A DNA stretch of 64,000 bases. Origin: Methylocystis sp. MJC1 (GTDB taxonomy: Bacteria; Pseudomonadota; Alphaproteobacteria; Rhizobiales; Beijerinckiaceae). The translations under genes were made by a program, and so were the position numbers. Below the pieces are notes generated by a model. It saw nothing but the letters and a program-made list of their open reading frames with translations. It made no database searches and was not told the DNA's origin. The stretch is taken from assembly GCF_026427715.1 (NCBI RefSeq), contig NZ_CP107558.1:409001-473000 (forward strand), in the 5' to 3' direction. Positions 37,550-46,011 of the stretch are shown here, in pieces (the first letter of the stretch is position 1; each line of letters starts with the position of its first letter).

Positions 37550-39112
37550 CTAGCCGAATAACCACGACGCCAGCATCGTGAGCGCGGCGAGCCCGATCAG
37601 CAGCCGGTTGCTCGCCTGTCGCCGGGTATCGGCCATCGAGTCCAATGCGTGTTGCGAGAGATCGACGCCCTCTTCCGCGATGCGGGAGACCCGCTCGATC
37701 GCCCTTTCGGCGTCGGCAAGCGTCTTCGGGAGATGCGTTGCAAGGCGCGCCAGTTCCGCGATGCTCTTGCCCGCGTCTTCGAGCTTCGCCTTCGGCCCGA
37801 GATTTTCCTCGATCCACCCGCGCACGACGGGGTCGCAGGTTTTCCATATGTCGAGCTTGGGATCGAGCGTGCGCGCGACGCCTTCCGCCACGACCATGGT
37901 CTTTTGCAGCAGGACCAGCTCGGTGCGCGTGCGCATGTCGAAGAGCGCCGTGACCTCGAAGAGCAGGGTCAACAGCCGCGCCATGGAAATATCCGAGGCG
38001 TTGACCGTATGCAGCGGCTCGCCGATGGCGCGCAGCGCCTGCGAGAACTCCTCGATCGAATGTTTTGCCGGCACATAGCCGGCCTCGAAATGCACCTCGG
38101 CGACGCGCCGATAGTCGCGCGTGATGAAGCCGTAGAGAATTTCCGCCAGGAAGCGACGCTCCTTGTCGCCGAGCCGGCCCATGATGCCGAAATCGATGGC
38201 GACGAGACGGCCCTGCTTGTCAACGAAGAGATTGCCCTGATGCATGTCGGCGTGGAAAAAGCCGTCGCGCATGGCGTGGCGCAGGAAGGACTGCAGCACA
38301 TGGGCGCCGAGCGCTTTGAGATCGTGGCCTTCGGCGGCGACGCGCTCGAGATCGGAGAGCGGCGCGCCGTCGATCCATTCGAGCGTCAGCACCTCGCGCG
38401 CCGTGCGATCCCAATCGACATGCGGCACTTTCATATCGGGATCGTTCGCGACATTCTCGGCGAATTCGGACGCGGCGGCGGCCTCCAGCCGGAAGTCCGT
38501 TTCCAGCTTCACCGTGCGCGCGAGCGTATCGACGACCTCGATCATGCGCAGGCGACGGCCTTCCGACGACCAGCGCTCCGCCACGCGGGCGACCATATAC
38601 ATGTCGCGCAGGTCGCGGGCGAACTGGCCTTCGACGCCTGGGCGCAGCACTTTCACCGCGACCTTGCGCGGCTTTCCGTCGTAGAGCGCGGTGGCCATAT
38701 GCACCTGCGCCACGGAAGCGGCGGCGACCGGCTCGCTGAGGCTCACGAAAATTTCGTCGACCTTCCTGCCGAGCGACTTTTCGATGATCTTGATCGCCTT
38801 CTCGCGGCCGAAGGGCGCCATGCGATCCTGCAGCGCCGTGAGCGCGTCGGCGATCTCCCCGCCGACGACATCCGGGCGGGTCGCGAGGAACTGGCCGAGC
38901 TTCACATAGGAAGGGCCGATCTGGGAGAGGGCGCGCACCAGCGCGGCGCCGGCGTTCTCGCCCTTGCCCGTCGCGAAGAGATTGGCGATCCGCACGAGCG
39001 GGGCGGCGGCGGGCGGCAGAAGATTGGGGTCGAGCGACGTGAAGACCCCTTCGCGCGCCAGAATATAGCCGGCGCGCGCCAGTCGCAGGAAATTGCCTGT
39101 TTGAAGGAGCAT
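37550..39112 (-). CDS. ubiB: Ubiquinone biosynthesis accessory kinase-like protein UbiB
   Basis: 520 aa. The UbiB-specific KxGQ motif (SYVKLGQFLATRPDVV), the Ala-rich nucleotide loop (PVAAASVAQVHMA), catalytic-loop FFHADMHQGNLFV and the DFG-like VAIDFGIMGRLG are present. The C-terminus has hydrophobic segments (LLIGLAALTMLASWLFG) that place it at the inner membrane. UbiB is an atypical kinase/ATPase needed for coenzyme Q synthesis; older annotations call it 2-octaprenylphenol hydroxylase. Cotranscribed with ubiE, 8 bp upstream. Confidence 0.96.
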   Translation of the reverse strand: MLLQTGNFLRLARAGYILAREGVFTSLDPNLLPPAAAPLVRIANLFATGKGENAGAALVRALSQIGPSYVKLGQFLATRPDVVGGEIADALTALQDRMAPFGREKAIKIIEKSLGRKVDEIFVSLSEPVAAASVAQVHMATALYDGKPRKVAVKVLRPGVEGQFARDLRDMYMVARVAERWSSEGRRLRMIEVVDTLARTVKLETDFRLEAAAASEFAENVANDPDMKVPHVDWDRTAREVLTLEWIDGAPLSDLERVAAEGHDLKALGAHVLQSFLRHAMRDGFFHADMHQGNLFVDKQGRLVAIDFGIMGRLGDKERRFLAEILYGFITRDYRRVAEVHFEAGYVPAKHSIEEFSQALRAIGEPLHTVNASDISMARLLTLLFEVTALFDMRTRTELVLLQKTMVVAEGVARTLDPKLDIWKTCDPVVRGWIEENLGPKAKLEDAGKSIAELARLATHLPKTLADAERAIERVSRIAEEGVDLSQHALDSMADTRRQASNRLLIGLAALTMLASWLFG

Positions 39113-39120
39113 CCGCCGCC

Positions 39121-39891
39121 TTAATACTTCCAGCCGGAATGGATCGCGACCACGCCGCCGGTCAGCCGCTCATAGCCGGTGCGCCGGAAACCCGCCTTGC
39201 GGATCATGCGCTCGAATTCGTCGGCGGCGGGGAACTGGCGGATCGACTCGACAAGATAGCGATAGGGCTCGCCGTCGCCGGCGACCAATTTGCCCACGGC
39301 GGGGATCACATTGAACGAATAGGCCTCGTAGATCTTGTCGAGGCCGGGCACATTCACCTGCGAGAACTCGAGGCACAGAAAACGCCCGCCGGGCTTGAGC
39401 ACGCGATAAGCCTCTTCGAGCGCGACCTGGATGCGCGGCACGTTGCGGATGCCGAAGGCGATCGTGTAGGCGTCGAAGTGTTGGTCCGGGAAGGGCAGGG
39501 ACTCCGCGTTGGCCTGAACGAATTCGAGCTTTCCGTCGATGCCCTTCTCGCGGGCGCGGTCGCGGCCGACTTCCAGCATGTCGCCATTGATGTCGAGCAC
39601 GGTGATCTCGGCGTCGGCGGCGGATTGGCGGGCGATGCGGAAGGCGATGTCGCCGGTGCCGCCGGCGACGTCAAGATGCTTGAAGCCCTTGCGATTGCGG
39701 GCGTTGATCTTGCCGGCGAAAGTATCCTTCCAGAGCCGGTGCAGGCCGCCGGACATCAGATCGTTCATCACGTCGTAGCGGCGGGCGACCTTATGGAAGA
39801 CGTCGTCCACGAGGCCCTGCTTCTCGGACAGCGGCACCTCGGAGTAGCCGAAATGGGTCGGGCCCTCTCGATCGGAATGGGAATCGGTCAT
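39121..39891 (-). CDS. ubiE: Ubiquinone/menaquinone C-methyltransferase UbiE
   Basis: 256 aa. [43 protein letters not shown]-binding [51 protein letters not shown] and a C-terminal [12 protein letters not shown], all UbiE hallmarks. It methylates the benzoquinol ring in coenzyme Q synthesis. Operon with ubiB; the upstream divergent region contains a G-rich tract. Confidence 0.97.
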   Translation of the reverse strand: MTDSHSDREGPTHFGYSEVPLSEKQGLVDDVFHKVARRYDVMNDLMSGGLHRLWKDTFAGKINARNRKGFKHLDVAGGTGDIAFRIARQSAADAEITVLDINGDMLEVGRDRAREKGIDGKLEFVQANAESLPFPDQHFDAYTIAFGIRNVPRIQVALEEAYRVLKPGGRFLCLEFSQVNVPGLDKIYEAYSFNVIPAVGKLVAGDGEPYRYLVESIRQFPAADEFERMIRKAGFRRTGYERLTGGVVAIHSGWKY

Positions 39892-39955
39892 TTAACGCTC
39901 GCCTGACATTGGAAGATCGGGGGTGGATATAGCCGCTTGCGGGCGGGATGGCTAT

Positions 39956-39979
39956 GGGCGGGGGCGGGGGCGGGGGCGG
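39956..39979 (+). other. G-rich tract with G-quadruplex potential
   Basis: GGGCGGGGGCGGGGGC-type repeat of hexamer GGGGGC: at least three runs of five G and one of three or two, separated by single C. It lies in the 239-bp gap between divergent ubiE and the L,D-transpeptidase gene, about 65 bp upstream of ubiE. A hairpin (CGGGCC-GGAA-GGCCCG) follows near 40010-40030. The rest of the gap shows nothing recognisable. Confidence 0.5.
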
Positions 39980-40130
39980 AACCGGACAGTGCGCCTTCGC
40001 CCGTGCGTGGTCGGGCCGGAAGGCCCGCGGTCCTTCTACGGCTGCAACTCATTTTATTTACCAGCTTCGTTTATGGTGAATCGTGATCGGGCCTCCGGTA
40101 AACAAGCGCCCGCGCGTCAAGGCTTTGGTA

Positions 40131-40841
40131 ATGCGTCCCATGTTCACACGGCGTATTTTCTCTTTTTCGCTCTTGTCCTTCGGCGCCTCGGGCCTCACCG
40201 GCTGCTATGCGCCGCGCCTCTTTGCCGAGGGCGACGCCGCCCCGGCTGGCCGCGAACTCACGCGCACCCTCGCGCGGCCCAATTACGCCGCGACTTATGG
40301 GCCTTATCCGGGCGAGCGCTTCGCGGTGCCGGCCGTGAATTATCAGCGCATCGACCCGAGATTCCTGCGCCAGACTGTCGACTATCCATGGGAAGAGCCG
40401 GTCGGCTCGGTCGTCGTCGACCCCGGCTCCTATCACCTTTACTTCGTTGAGTCGCCCGGTCGCGCGACCCGCTATGGCGTCGGCGTCGGTCGCGAAGGGT
40501 TCGGATGGGCCGGTCCAGCGCGGATCAATATGAAAAGAGACTGGCCCGACTGGGTGCCGCCGCGCGAGATGATCGCGCGCGACCCGGAAATTGCGGCGCG
40601 TCTGGAGCCCACGTCGCGCGGCCTCGGCGTGCGGGGCGGGCCGTTGAGCCCCTTGGGCGCCCGCGCCATGTATCTCTTCGGCGAGGGACGCGATCTCGGC
40701 TACCGCATCCATGGCACGTTGGAGCCGGAGACGGTCGGCACGAATGTTTCGTCCGGCTGCGTCCGCATGATCAACCAGGACATCGTGCATCTTTACACGC
40801 GCGCGGCTATCGGAACCCCCGTGACGGTGCTGCCGACTTAG
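40131..40841 (+). CDS. L,D-transpeptidase (YkuD), predicted lipoprotein
   Basis: 236 aa from the ATG at 40131 (open frame from GTG at 40083). The N-terminus has a hydrophobic stretch and a lipobox LTGC (Cys near residue 23). YkuD catalytic block near the C-terminus: YRIHGTLEPETVG then SSGCVRMIN, giving the His and Ser-x-Gly-Cys nucleophile. The preceding WPDWVPPREMI region is typical of alphaproteobacterial ErfK/YbiS-like members. It cross-links peptidoglycan stems (3-3 links) or anchors proteins to murein in the periplasm. Confidence 0.93.
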   Translation: MRPMFTRRIFSFSLLSFGASGLTGCYAPRLFAEGDAAPAGRELTRTLARPNYAATYGPYPGERFAVPAVNYQRIDPRFLRQTVDYPWEEPVGSVVVDPGSYHLYFVESPGRATRYGVGVGREGFGWAGPARINMKRDWPDWVPPREMIARDPEIAARLEPTSRGLGVRGGPLSPLGARAMYLFGEGRDLGYRIHGTLEPETVGTNVSSGCVRMINQDIVHLYTRAAIGTPVTVLPT

Positions 40842-40914
40842 GCTAGCGGGTGTGGCGGGCAATTTGCTATTGGGTTTCCAAGGGTGCCGCCCCGAAGCGT
40901 GATTTGTAGATAGA

Positions 40915-41784
40915 ATGCCCGAACTTCCCGAAGTCGAAACCGTCCGGCGCGGACTTTCGCCCGCGCTCGCTGGCGCGCGTATTTCGCGCGTCGAGCAGCG
41001 GCGCAAGGATTTGCGTTTTCCGTTTCCGCCCGATTTTGCCCCACGTCTCGCCGGGAGGCGCATTCTCGATCTCAGGCGCCGCGCGAAATATCTCCTTGCC
41101 GATCTCGAACGGGCCGAGACGCTCGTCATGCATCTCGGCATGAGCGGCTCCTTCCGCGTCGACGGCGATCTTCCGGGGTTCTTCCACCATCCGCGCGACA
41201 AGAGCGCCGCGCATGACCATGTCGTCTTCCACATGGAGACTGGCGCGCGCGTGACCTACAACGATCCGCGCCGTTTCGGCTTCATGCTGCTCGTTCCGAC
41301 GCCAGAGCTCGATTCCCATAAGCTCTTCAAGGGCCTGGGCGTCGAGCCGCTGGGCGAAGCGCTCGACGCGGCGTTTCTGGCGCGCGCCTTTCGGGGCCGC
41401 GCAGCGCCGGCCAAGGCCTTGTTGCTGGATCAACGGCTTATCGCCGGGCTCGGCAATATTTACGTCTGCGAAGCGTTGCATGGGGCCGGGATTTCGCCTT
41501 TGCGCGAAGGGGGCAAGCTCGTGACGGCCGCCGGCAAGCCCACGGCCGCGCTCACGCGCCTGCCGGAGATCATCAAAAACGTGCTCGAAGCGGCGCTGGC
41601 GGCGGGCGGCTCGTCACTGCGCGACCATCGTCAGGCGGATGGGTCTCTGGGCTATTTCCAGCATTCCTTCCGGGTCTACGACCGCGAAGGCGCCGCCTGC
41701 CCGACGAATGGCTGCAAAGGGACGATCGCGCGGGTCGTGCAGTCGGGCCGGTCGAGTTTCTACTGCCCTGTCTGTCAGAAGTGA
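40915..41784 (+). CDS. mutM: Formamidopyrimidine-DNA glycosylase
   Basis: 289 aa. Starts [10 protein letters not shown], where Pro2 is the Schiff-base nucleophile and Glu3 the acid. [37 protein letters not shown] (helix-two-turn-helix) and a C-terminal zinc finger CPTNGC...CPVCQK are all intact. It excises 8-oxoguanine and formamidopyrimidines in base-excision repair. The gene neighbourhood (ubiE/ubiB divergent from mutM) is usual for alphaproteobacteria, here with the transpeptidase gene in between. Confidence 0.97.
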   Translation: MPELPEVETVRRGLSPALAGARISRVEQRRKDLRFPFPPDFAPRLAGRRILDLRRRAKYLLADLERAETLVMHLGMSGSFRVDGDLPGFFHHPRDKSAAHDHVVFHMETGARVTYNDPRRFGFMLLVPTPELDSHKLFKGLGVEPLGEALDAAFLARAFRGRAAPAKALLLDQRLIAGLGNIYVCEALHGAGISPLREGGKLVTAAGKPTAALTRLPEIIKNVLEAALAAGGSSLRDHRQADGSLGYFQHSFRVYDREGAACPTNGCKGTIARVVQSGRSSFYCPVCQK

Positions 41785-41789
41785 CGCCC

Positions 41790-41871
41790 CGTCATTGCGA
41801 GCGCAGCGAAGCAATCCAGGGCCGCGATGGCTGCCCTGGGTTGCTTCGTTGCTACGCTGCTCGCAATGACG
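41790..41871. repeat. Palindromic intergenic repeat, family A copy 2
   Basis: 82 bp, ends CGTCATTGCGAG / CTCGCAATGACG, inner AGCGAAGCAATCCAGGG against CCCTGGGTTGCTTCGTT. It begins 6 bp after the mutM stop. Copies at 24394-24473 and 43568-43649. Confidence 0.88.
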
Positions 41872-41981
41872 AGTTTGCGCGTTTGCCAATCTATAGCCGA
41901 GATCCAGCCCTGCGGAATTGTCCCGAAGCGGCGCCCCGGCGGCCTTGCCCGGGCCGCGCGGGCGGGCCATAACCTCTCCCC

Positions 41982-42734
41982 ATGTCCCCCTCATCGCTCG
42001 AGCCGGCGCTTTCGGTTCACGGCCTCCGCAAGACCTACGGCGAGCGTAGCGTCGTCGGGCCGCTCGATTTTTCGCTGTCGCCGGGCTCGGTCACGGCGCT
42101 CCTTGGCGGCAATGGCGCCGGCAAGACGACGACGATCGGCATGGTCATGGGGCTGATCGAGCCCACGGCCGGCTTGATCCGCATCTTCGGCCATGATCTG
42201 CTGCGCGAGCGCTACCAAGTGCTCGGCCGCATGAATTTCGAGAGCCCCTACGTCGATCTGCCGCATCGTCTTACCGTGCGGCAGAATTTGCGCGTCTTCG
42301 GCCTGCTTTATGACGTGCCCGACGTCGACGCGAAGATCGAGGAGCTTGCCGAGGCCCTGGCGCTCCGCGAATTCCTTGACCGCCAGACGGGGCGCCTCTC
42401 GGCCGGCCAGAAGACCCGCGTCGCCATCGCCAAGGCGCTGATCAATGATCCGCAATTGCTGCTGCTCGACGAGCCCACCGCCTCGCTCGATCCCGACACG
42501 GCCGACTGGGTGCGCGCGCGGCTCGAGGCGCATCGCGCCACGCATAATTGCGCCATCCTGCTTGCCTCGCACAATATGACCGAGGTCGAGCGGCTCTGCG
42601 ATCGTGTGCTGATGCTGAAGGAGGGCGTCATCTTCGACGAGGACTCGCCCGCAAATCTTTTGGCGCGCTATGGCCGCGATAATCTCGAAGAAGTGTTTCT
42701 CGACGTCGCGCGCGGCCGCGCGGGGGCGGCGTGA
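41982..42734 (+). CDS. ABC-2 type exporter, ATP-binding protein
   Basis: 250 aa. Walker A GGNGAGKTTT, Q-loop region MNFESPYVDLPHRLTV, signature GRLSAGQKTRVAIAKAL, Walker B LLLLDEPTASLDPDT and H-switch LASHNMTEVE. It resembles NodI/CcmA-type ATPases that pair with ABC-2 permeases. The stop overlaps the permease start (TGATG). The substrate (polysaccharide, lipid or drug) is not evident. Confidence 0.93.
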   Translation: MSPSSLEPALSVHGLRKTYGERSVVGPLDFSLSPGSVTALLGGNGAGKTTTIGMVMGLIEPTAGLIRIFGHDLLRERYQVLGRMNFESPYVDLPHRLTVRQNLRVFGLLYDVPDVDAKIEELAEALALREFLDRQTGRLSAGQKTRVAIAKALINDPQLLLLDEPTASLDPDTADWVRARLEAHRATHNCAILLASHNMTEVERLCDRVLMLKEGVIFDEDSPANLLARYGRDNLEEVFLDVARGRAGAA

Positions 42735-43552
42735 TGCGCGACGCTTTCTCGATCAAGCGCGTCGGCGCCATGCTCCTGCGCTACAGCTATCTGCTGCGCG
42801 CTTCTTATACGCGCGTGCTCGACATCATCTATTGGCCGTTGGTGCAGATGCTCACCTGGGGCTTTCTGCAATCCTATCTCGTGAAGGCGGGCGCGCTTCA
42901 GGCGCCGGGCGGAGCGGCGCAGGCCGCGGGCACGCTTATCGGCGCGATCCTGCTCTGGGACATTCTGCTGCGAGGCCAGCAGGGCTTTTCCTTTTCTTTC
43001 ATCGAGGAGATGTGGTCGCGCAATCTCCCCAATATTCTCATGAGCCCGCTGCGGCCGCCGGAATTCATCATCTCGCTCATTCTCATGAGCATCCTGCGTC
43101 TCTTCGTCGGCGTCGTGCCGGTGACGCTGATGGCGATCCTGTTCTTCGGCTTCAATCTCTGGGCGCTCGGCGTCGCTTTCGGCGCCTTCGTCATTGTGCT
43201 GATGTTCTTCGCCTGGAGCATCGGGCTTTTGGTGTCGGGGATTTTGCTGCGATACGGATTGGGCGCGGAAAATCTCGTGTGGTCGCTGATGTTTTTCGTG
43301 CAACCGCTCGGGGCGGTCTACTATCCGGTCTCGACCTTGCCTTTCTGGTTGCAGCCGATCTCATGGATGCTGCCGCCGACTTATGTCTTCGAGGGATTGC
43401 GCGCCGTGCTGATCGAGCATGTCATTCGCTGGGATCTGCTGGCGCAGGGCTTGGCGATCGACGTCGTGATGTTCTCGCTCGCCGCCTTCGCCTTCGGCCG
43501 TTTGCTGAAAAGCGCGCGCCGCGCCGGCACGCTGCTGCAGACGGGAGAGTGA
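42734..43552 (+). CDS. ABC-2 type exporter, permease
   Basis: 272 aa from the ATG at 42734 (a GTG three bases earlier is possible). Six predicted membrane helices with the ABC-2 pattern: LDIIYWPLVQMLTWGFL, then LLWDILLRGQQGFSFSFIEEMWSRNLPNILMSPLRP, and GAVYYPVSTLPFWLQPISWMLPPTYVFEGLRAVL. Functions with the overlapping ATPase gene. Confidence 0.9.
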   Translation: MRDAFSIKRVGAMLLRYSYLLRASYTRVLDIIYWPLVQMLTWGFLQSYLVKAGALQAPGGAAQAAGTLIGAILLWDILLRGQQGFSFSFIEEMWSRNLPNILMSPLRPPEFIISLILMSILRLFVGVVPVTLMAILFFGFNLWALGVAFGAFVIVLMFFAWSIGLLVSGILLRYGLGAENLVWSLMFFVQPLGAVYYPVSTLPFWLQPISWMLPPTYVFEGLRAVLIEHVIRWDLLAQGLAIDVVMFSLAAFAFGRLLKSARRAGTLLQTGE

Positions 43553-43567
43553 CGCAGCAATGCTAGC

Positions 43568-43649
43568 CGTCATTGCGAGGAGTGAAGCGACGAAGCAATC
43601 CAGGGCAGCTACAGCGGTTCTGGATTGCATCTTTTCGCTCGCAATGACG
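43568..43649. repeat. Palindromic intergenic repeat, family A copy 3
   Basis: 82 bp, ends CGTCATTGCGAG / CTCGCAATGACG, inner AAGCAATCCAG / CTGGATTGC. It lies between the exporter permease and the tlyA-like gene, 16 bp after the permease stop. Confidence 0.88.
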
Positions 43650-43684
43650 GGCTCGGCTACGAAGCAACAAACCGGATCACCATA

Positions 43685-44413
43685 ATGGCAACGAAACGCG
43701 CCGATGCGGCGCTTCACGAATGGGGCTATTTCGAAAGCCGCGCCAAGGCGCGCGAGGCGATCGAAGCCGGGCTCGTGACCGTCGATGGGCGCGTCGTCGC
43801 CAAGCCCTCCGCGCCGATTGCGGAAGGCGCGACGATCAGCGCCGCCGCGCCTTACCCTTGGGTGTCGCGCGGCGGCGTGAAGCTCGCCCATGCGCTCGAC
43901 GCCTTCGGCGTCGATCCGCAAGACCGCTATTGTCTCGATGTCGGCGCCTCGACGGGCGGCTTTACCGACGTGCTGCTGACGCGCGGCGCACGGCATGTCG
44001 CGGCGGTCGATGTCGGGCATGATCAACTGCACGAGAAGCTGCGCAGTGACGCGCGCGTCACGTCGATGGAAGGTCAGGACGCGCGCACATTGACGCTGTC
44101 GCAGCTTCACGAAGCGCCATCCTTGATTGTCATGGACGCCAGCTTCATCTCGCTTTCGGCGCTGCTGCCCAATGTGCTCACTCTCGCCGCGAGTCAATGC
44201 GAGCTCGTCGCGCTCATCAAGCCGCAATTCGAGGCAGGCCGCGCAGCGGTGAAGAAAGGCGTGGTGCGCGACGAGAAGATACACGCCGAGGTCTGCGACA
44301 AAGCGAGGCGTGAGATCGAGACGCTCGGTTGGCGCGTCCTTGGCGTCGTCGCCTCGCCCATCGAAGGCGGCGATGGCAATCGCGAATTCCTCATTCACGC
44401 GGCCAGACCATGA
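43685..44413 (+). CDS. TlyA-family rRNA methyltransferase
   Basis: 242 aa from the ATG at 43685; the frame upstream is repeat sequence. An N-terminal S4 RNA-binding domain (RADAALHEWGYFESRAKAREAI, residues 1-60) is followed by an FtsJ/RrmJ-like SAM domain: CLDVGASTGGFTDVLLTRGA, VAAVDVGHDQLH, LIVMDASFISLSALLP, KPQFEAG. TlyA enzymes make 2'-O-methyl marks on 16S and/or 23S rRNA, which confers capreomycin sensitivity in mycobacteria. Older name: hemolysin A. Overlaps the next gene by ATGA. Confidence 0.94.
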   Translation: MATKRADAALHEWGYFESRAKAREAIEAGLVTVDGRVVAKPSAPIAEGATISAAAPYPWVSRGGVKLAHALDAFGVDPQDRYCLDVGASTGGFTDVLLTRGARHVAAVDVGHDQLHEKLRSDARVTSMEGQDARTLTLSQLHEAPSLIVMDASFISLSALLPNVLTLAASQCELVALIKPQFEAGRAAVKKGVVRDEKIHAEVCDKARREIETLGWRVLGVVASPIEGGDGNREFLIHAARP

Positions 44414-45672
44414 AAAAGCTTTACATCGAACGTCTCGGCCTTCGCGGCGAGGGCGTCGCCCTCGATGGCGATGCGCGCGTTTTCATCCCCTATGCGCTGC
44501 CGGGCGAGACAGTGGTCGCTGAGGTCGAGGGCGATCATGCGCGGCTCGTCGACATAATCGAACCGTCGCCCGATCGCATTGCGCCCTTTTGTCCGCATTA
44601 CGCCCATTGCGGCGGCTGCGCCGTGCAGGCCTTGGCGCCCGCCGCCTATGCCGAATGGAAGCGCGGCCTCGTCGTGACGGCGCTGCGCAACGCGGGCCTT
44701 TCTTGCGAGGTTGCGCCGCTTGTCGATGCGCATGGCGCCGGGCGCCGGCGCGTAACCTTCCATGCGCGCATGGAGAAAGGTCATGCGCGCGTCGGCTTCA
44801 TGGCGGCGCGTTCGCATGAGATCGTCGAGATCGAAAGCTGCCCGCTGCTCGTTCCCGAGCTTGCGGGCGCGCTGCCGGCGGCGCGGACGATTGCGCAAAT
44901 CCTCGCCGCGCGCGGCAAGCCGCTCGATCTCTCCTTTACGTCGACGCTCGACGGCATGGATGTCGATCTGCGCGGCCCCGGCCCGCTGGAGGAACATGAG
45001 ACGAGCGCGCTCATCAAAGCGGCTGAGGCGCATGACCTCGCGCGGCTCTCGAACCACGGCAGGCTGGTGGCTCTCCGCCGTCCGCCTGTCGTGCAAATCG
45101 GCCCCTTGCGCGTTCCCGTTCCGCCGGGATGCTTTCTTCAAGCGACGGAAGCGGGCGAAGAAGCGATCGCCGCGCGTGTGACGGCAGCGGCCAAGGGCGG
45201 CAAACGCGTCGCCGATCTCTTCTGCGGCGTCGGCGCCTTTGCGTTGCGCCTGGCGCAAAACGCGCGGGTCTCCGCCTTTGATTCCGCCGCAGACGCTGTG
45301 GAAGCCATGTTCGCGAGCGCCCGCAACTCGGAGGGGCTCAAGCCGCTCGACGGCGCGGCGCGAGACCTCTTCGAGCGCCCGCTTTCTGTGCAGGAGCTCG
45401 CGCCCTTCGATGTCGTGGTTTTCGATCCGCCGCGCGCGGGCGCCCAGGCGCAGGCGCGCGAAATTGCCAAATCGGCGGTGAAAACGGTGGTCGCCGTATC
45501 CTGCGGCGCCCAAAGTTTCGCGCGGGACGCCGCAATTTTGCTCAACGGCGGGTACTCACTGTCCCCCGTGACGCCCATTGATCAATTCCGCCACGCGCCC
45601 CATGTCGAAACTGTCGCGGTTTTTTCGCGGGGAGATGGGCAGAAGCGGGTAAAACGGGCTCTTCTAGGGTGA
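44410..45672 (+). CDS. RlmD/RumA-like 23S rRNA (uracil-5-)-methyltransferase
   Basis: 420 aa from the ATG at 44410, overlapping the TlyA stop. An N-terminal TRAM-like segment (residues 1-58) is followed by an iron-sulfur Cys pattern FCPHYAHCGGC (C-x5-C-x2-C) with a fourth Cys in IESCPLL. The SAM domain has VADLFCGVGAFALRLAQ and VVFDPPRAGAQAQ; the catalytic Cys lies in VAVSCGAQSFARD. The variant GAQSF replaces the commoner NPxTL after that Cys. It methylates C5 of a specific uridine in RNA, probably 23S rRNA; the exact position is not predictable. Confidence 0.92.
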   Translation: MKKLYIERLGLRGEGVALDGDARVFIPYALPGETVVAEVEGDHARLVDIIEPSPDRIAPFCPHYAHCGGCAVQALAPAAYAEWKRGLVVTALRNAGLSCEVAPLVDAHGAGRRRVTFHARMEKGHARVGFMAARSHEIVEIESCPLLVPELAGALPAARTIAQILAARGKPLDLSFTSTLDGMDVDLRGPGPLEEHETSALIKAAEAHDLARLSNHGRLVALRRPPVVQIGPLRVPVPPGCFLQATEAGEEAIAARVTAAAKGGKRVADLFCGVGAFALRLAQNARVSAFDSAADAVEAMFASARNSEGLKPLDGAARDLFERPLSVQELAPFDVVVFDPPRAGAQAQAREIAKSAVKTVVAVSCGAQSFARDAAILLNGGYSLSPVTPIDQFRHAPHVETVAVFSRGDGQKRVKRALLG

Positions 45673-45855
45673 AACCCTTAATTTTTAGGTAACGTTCCTG
45701 TGACGAGAATGTCTCAAGGAACGGGGAAAACGACTCGTTGGATAGGATCAGAAGCGGAGCCGGTTGCCGACGAAAAGAATCAGGCATAGGATTTGCTGAT
45801 GTTCCTGGGTGTAGACGGAAATCGAGTGATTTCCGGGAATTGGAAGGAGATGGTC

Positions 45856-45984
45856 ATGATGAATGCGCTGATCGCCGCAGCATTGTGCAGTGTCGTCCTC
45901 GCGAGTGCGCCTGCCGCGGCGCGCGCTTACGTCTACGCCCGCAAGAAGGACGCTATGGCCCGCCGGCGCCGCAATTATTACTAA
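45856..45984 (+). CDS. Small hydrophobic/basic protein, about 42 aa
   Basis: ATG at 45856 with AAGGAG six bases upstream (further ATGs at 45850 and 45859 in frame). Product: a hydrophobic N-terminal segment (ALIAAALCSVVLASAPAAA), then a Tyr/Arg/Lys-rich tail ending RRRRNYY. Likely a small secreted or membrane peptide. The strong ribosome-binding site supports translation; function unknown. Confidence 0.55.
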   Translation: MMNALIAAALCSVVLASAPAAARAYVYARKKDAMARRRRNYY

Positions 45985-46011
45985 GGCCCGGCTTAACCCG
46001 AGGGCGCTTCT

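Noticed and set aside
41790..43649. CRISPR array formed by the repeated family A elements
   Set aside because: Only three dispersed palindromic copies, spacing of kilobases, no regular spacers and no cas genes.
45718..45738. Extracytoplasmic general-stress promoter (GGAAC...CGTT) before the small ORF at 45856
   Set aside because: The spacing is 13 bases, whereas the EcfG-type consensus needs about 16-18; not convincing.
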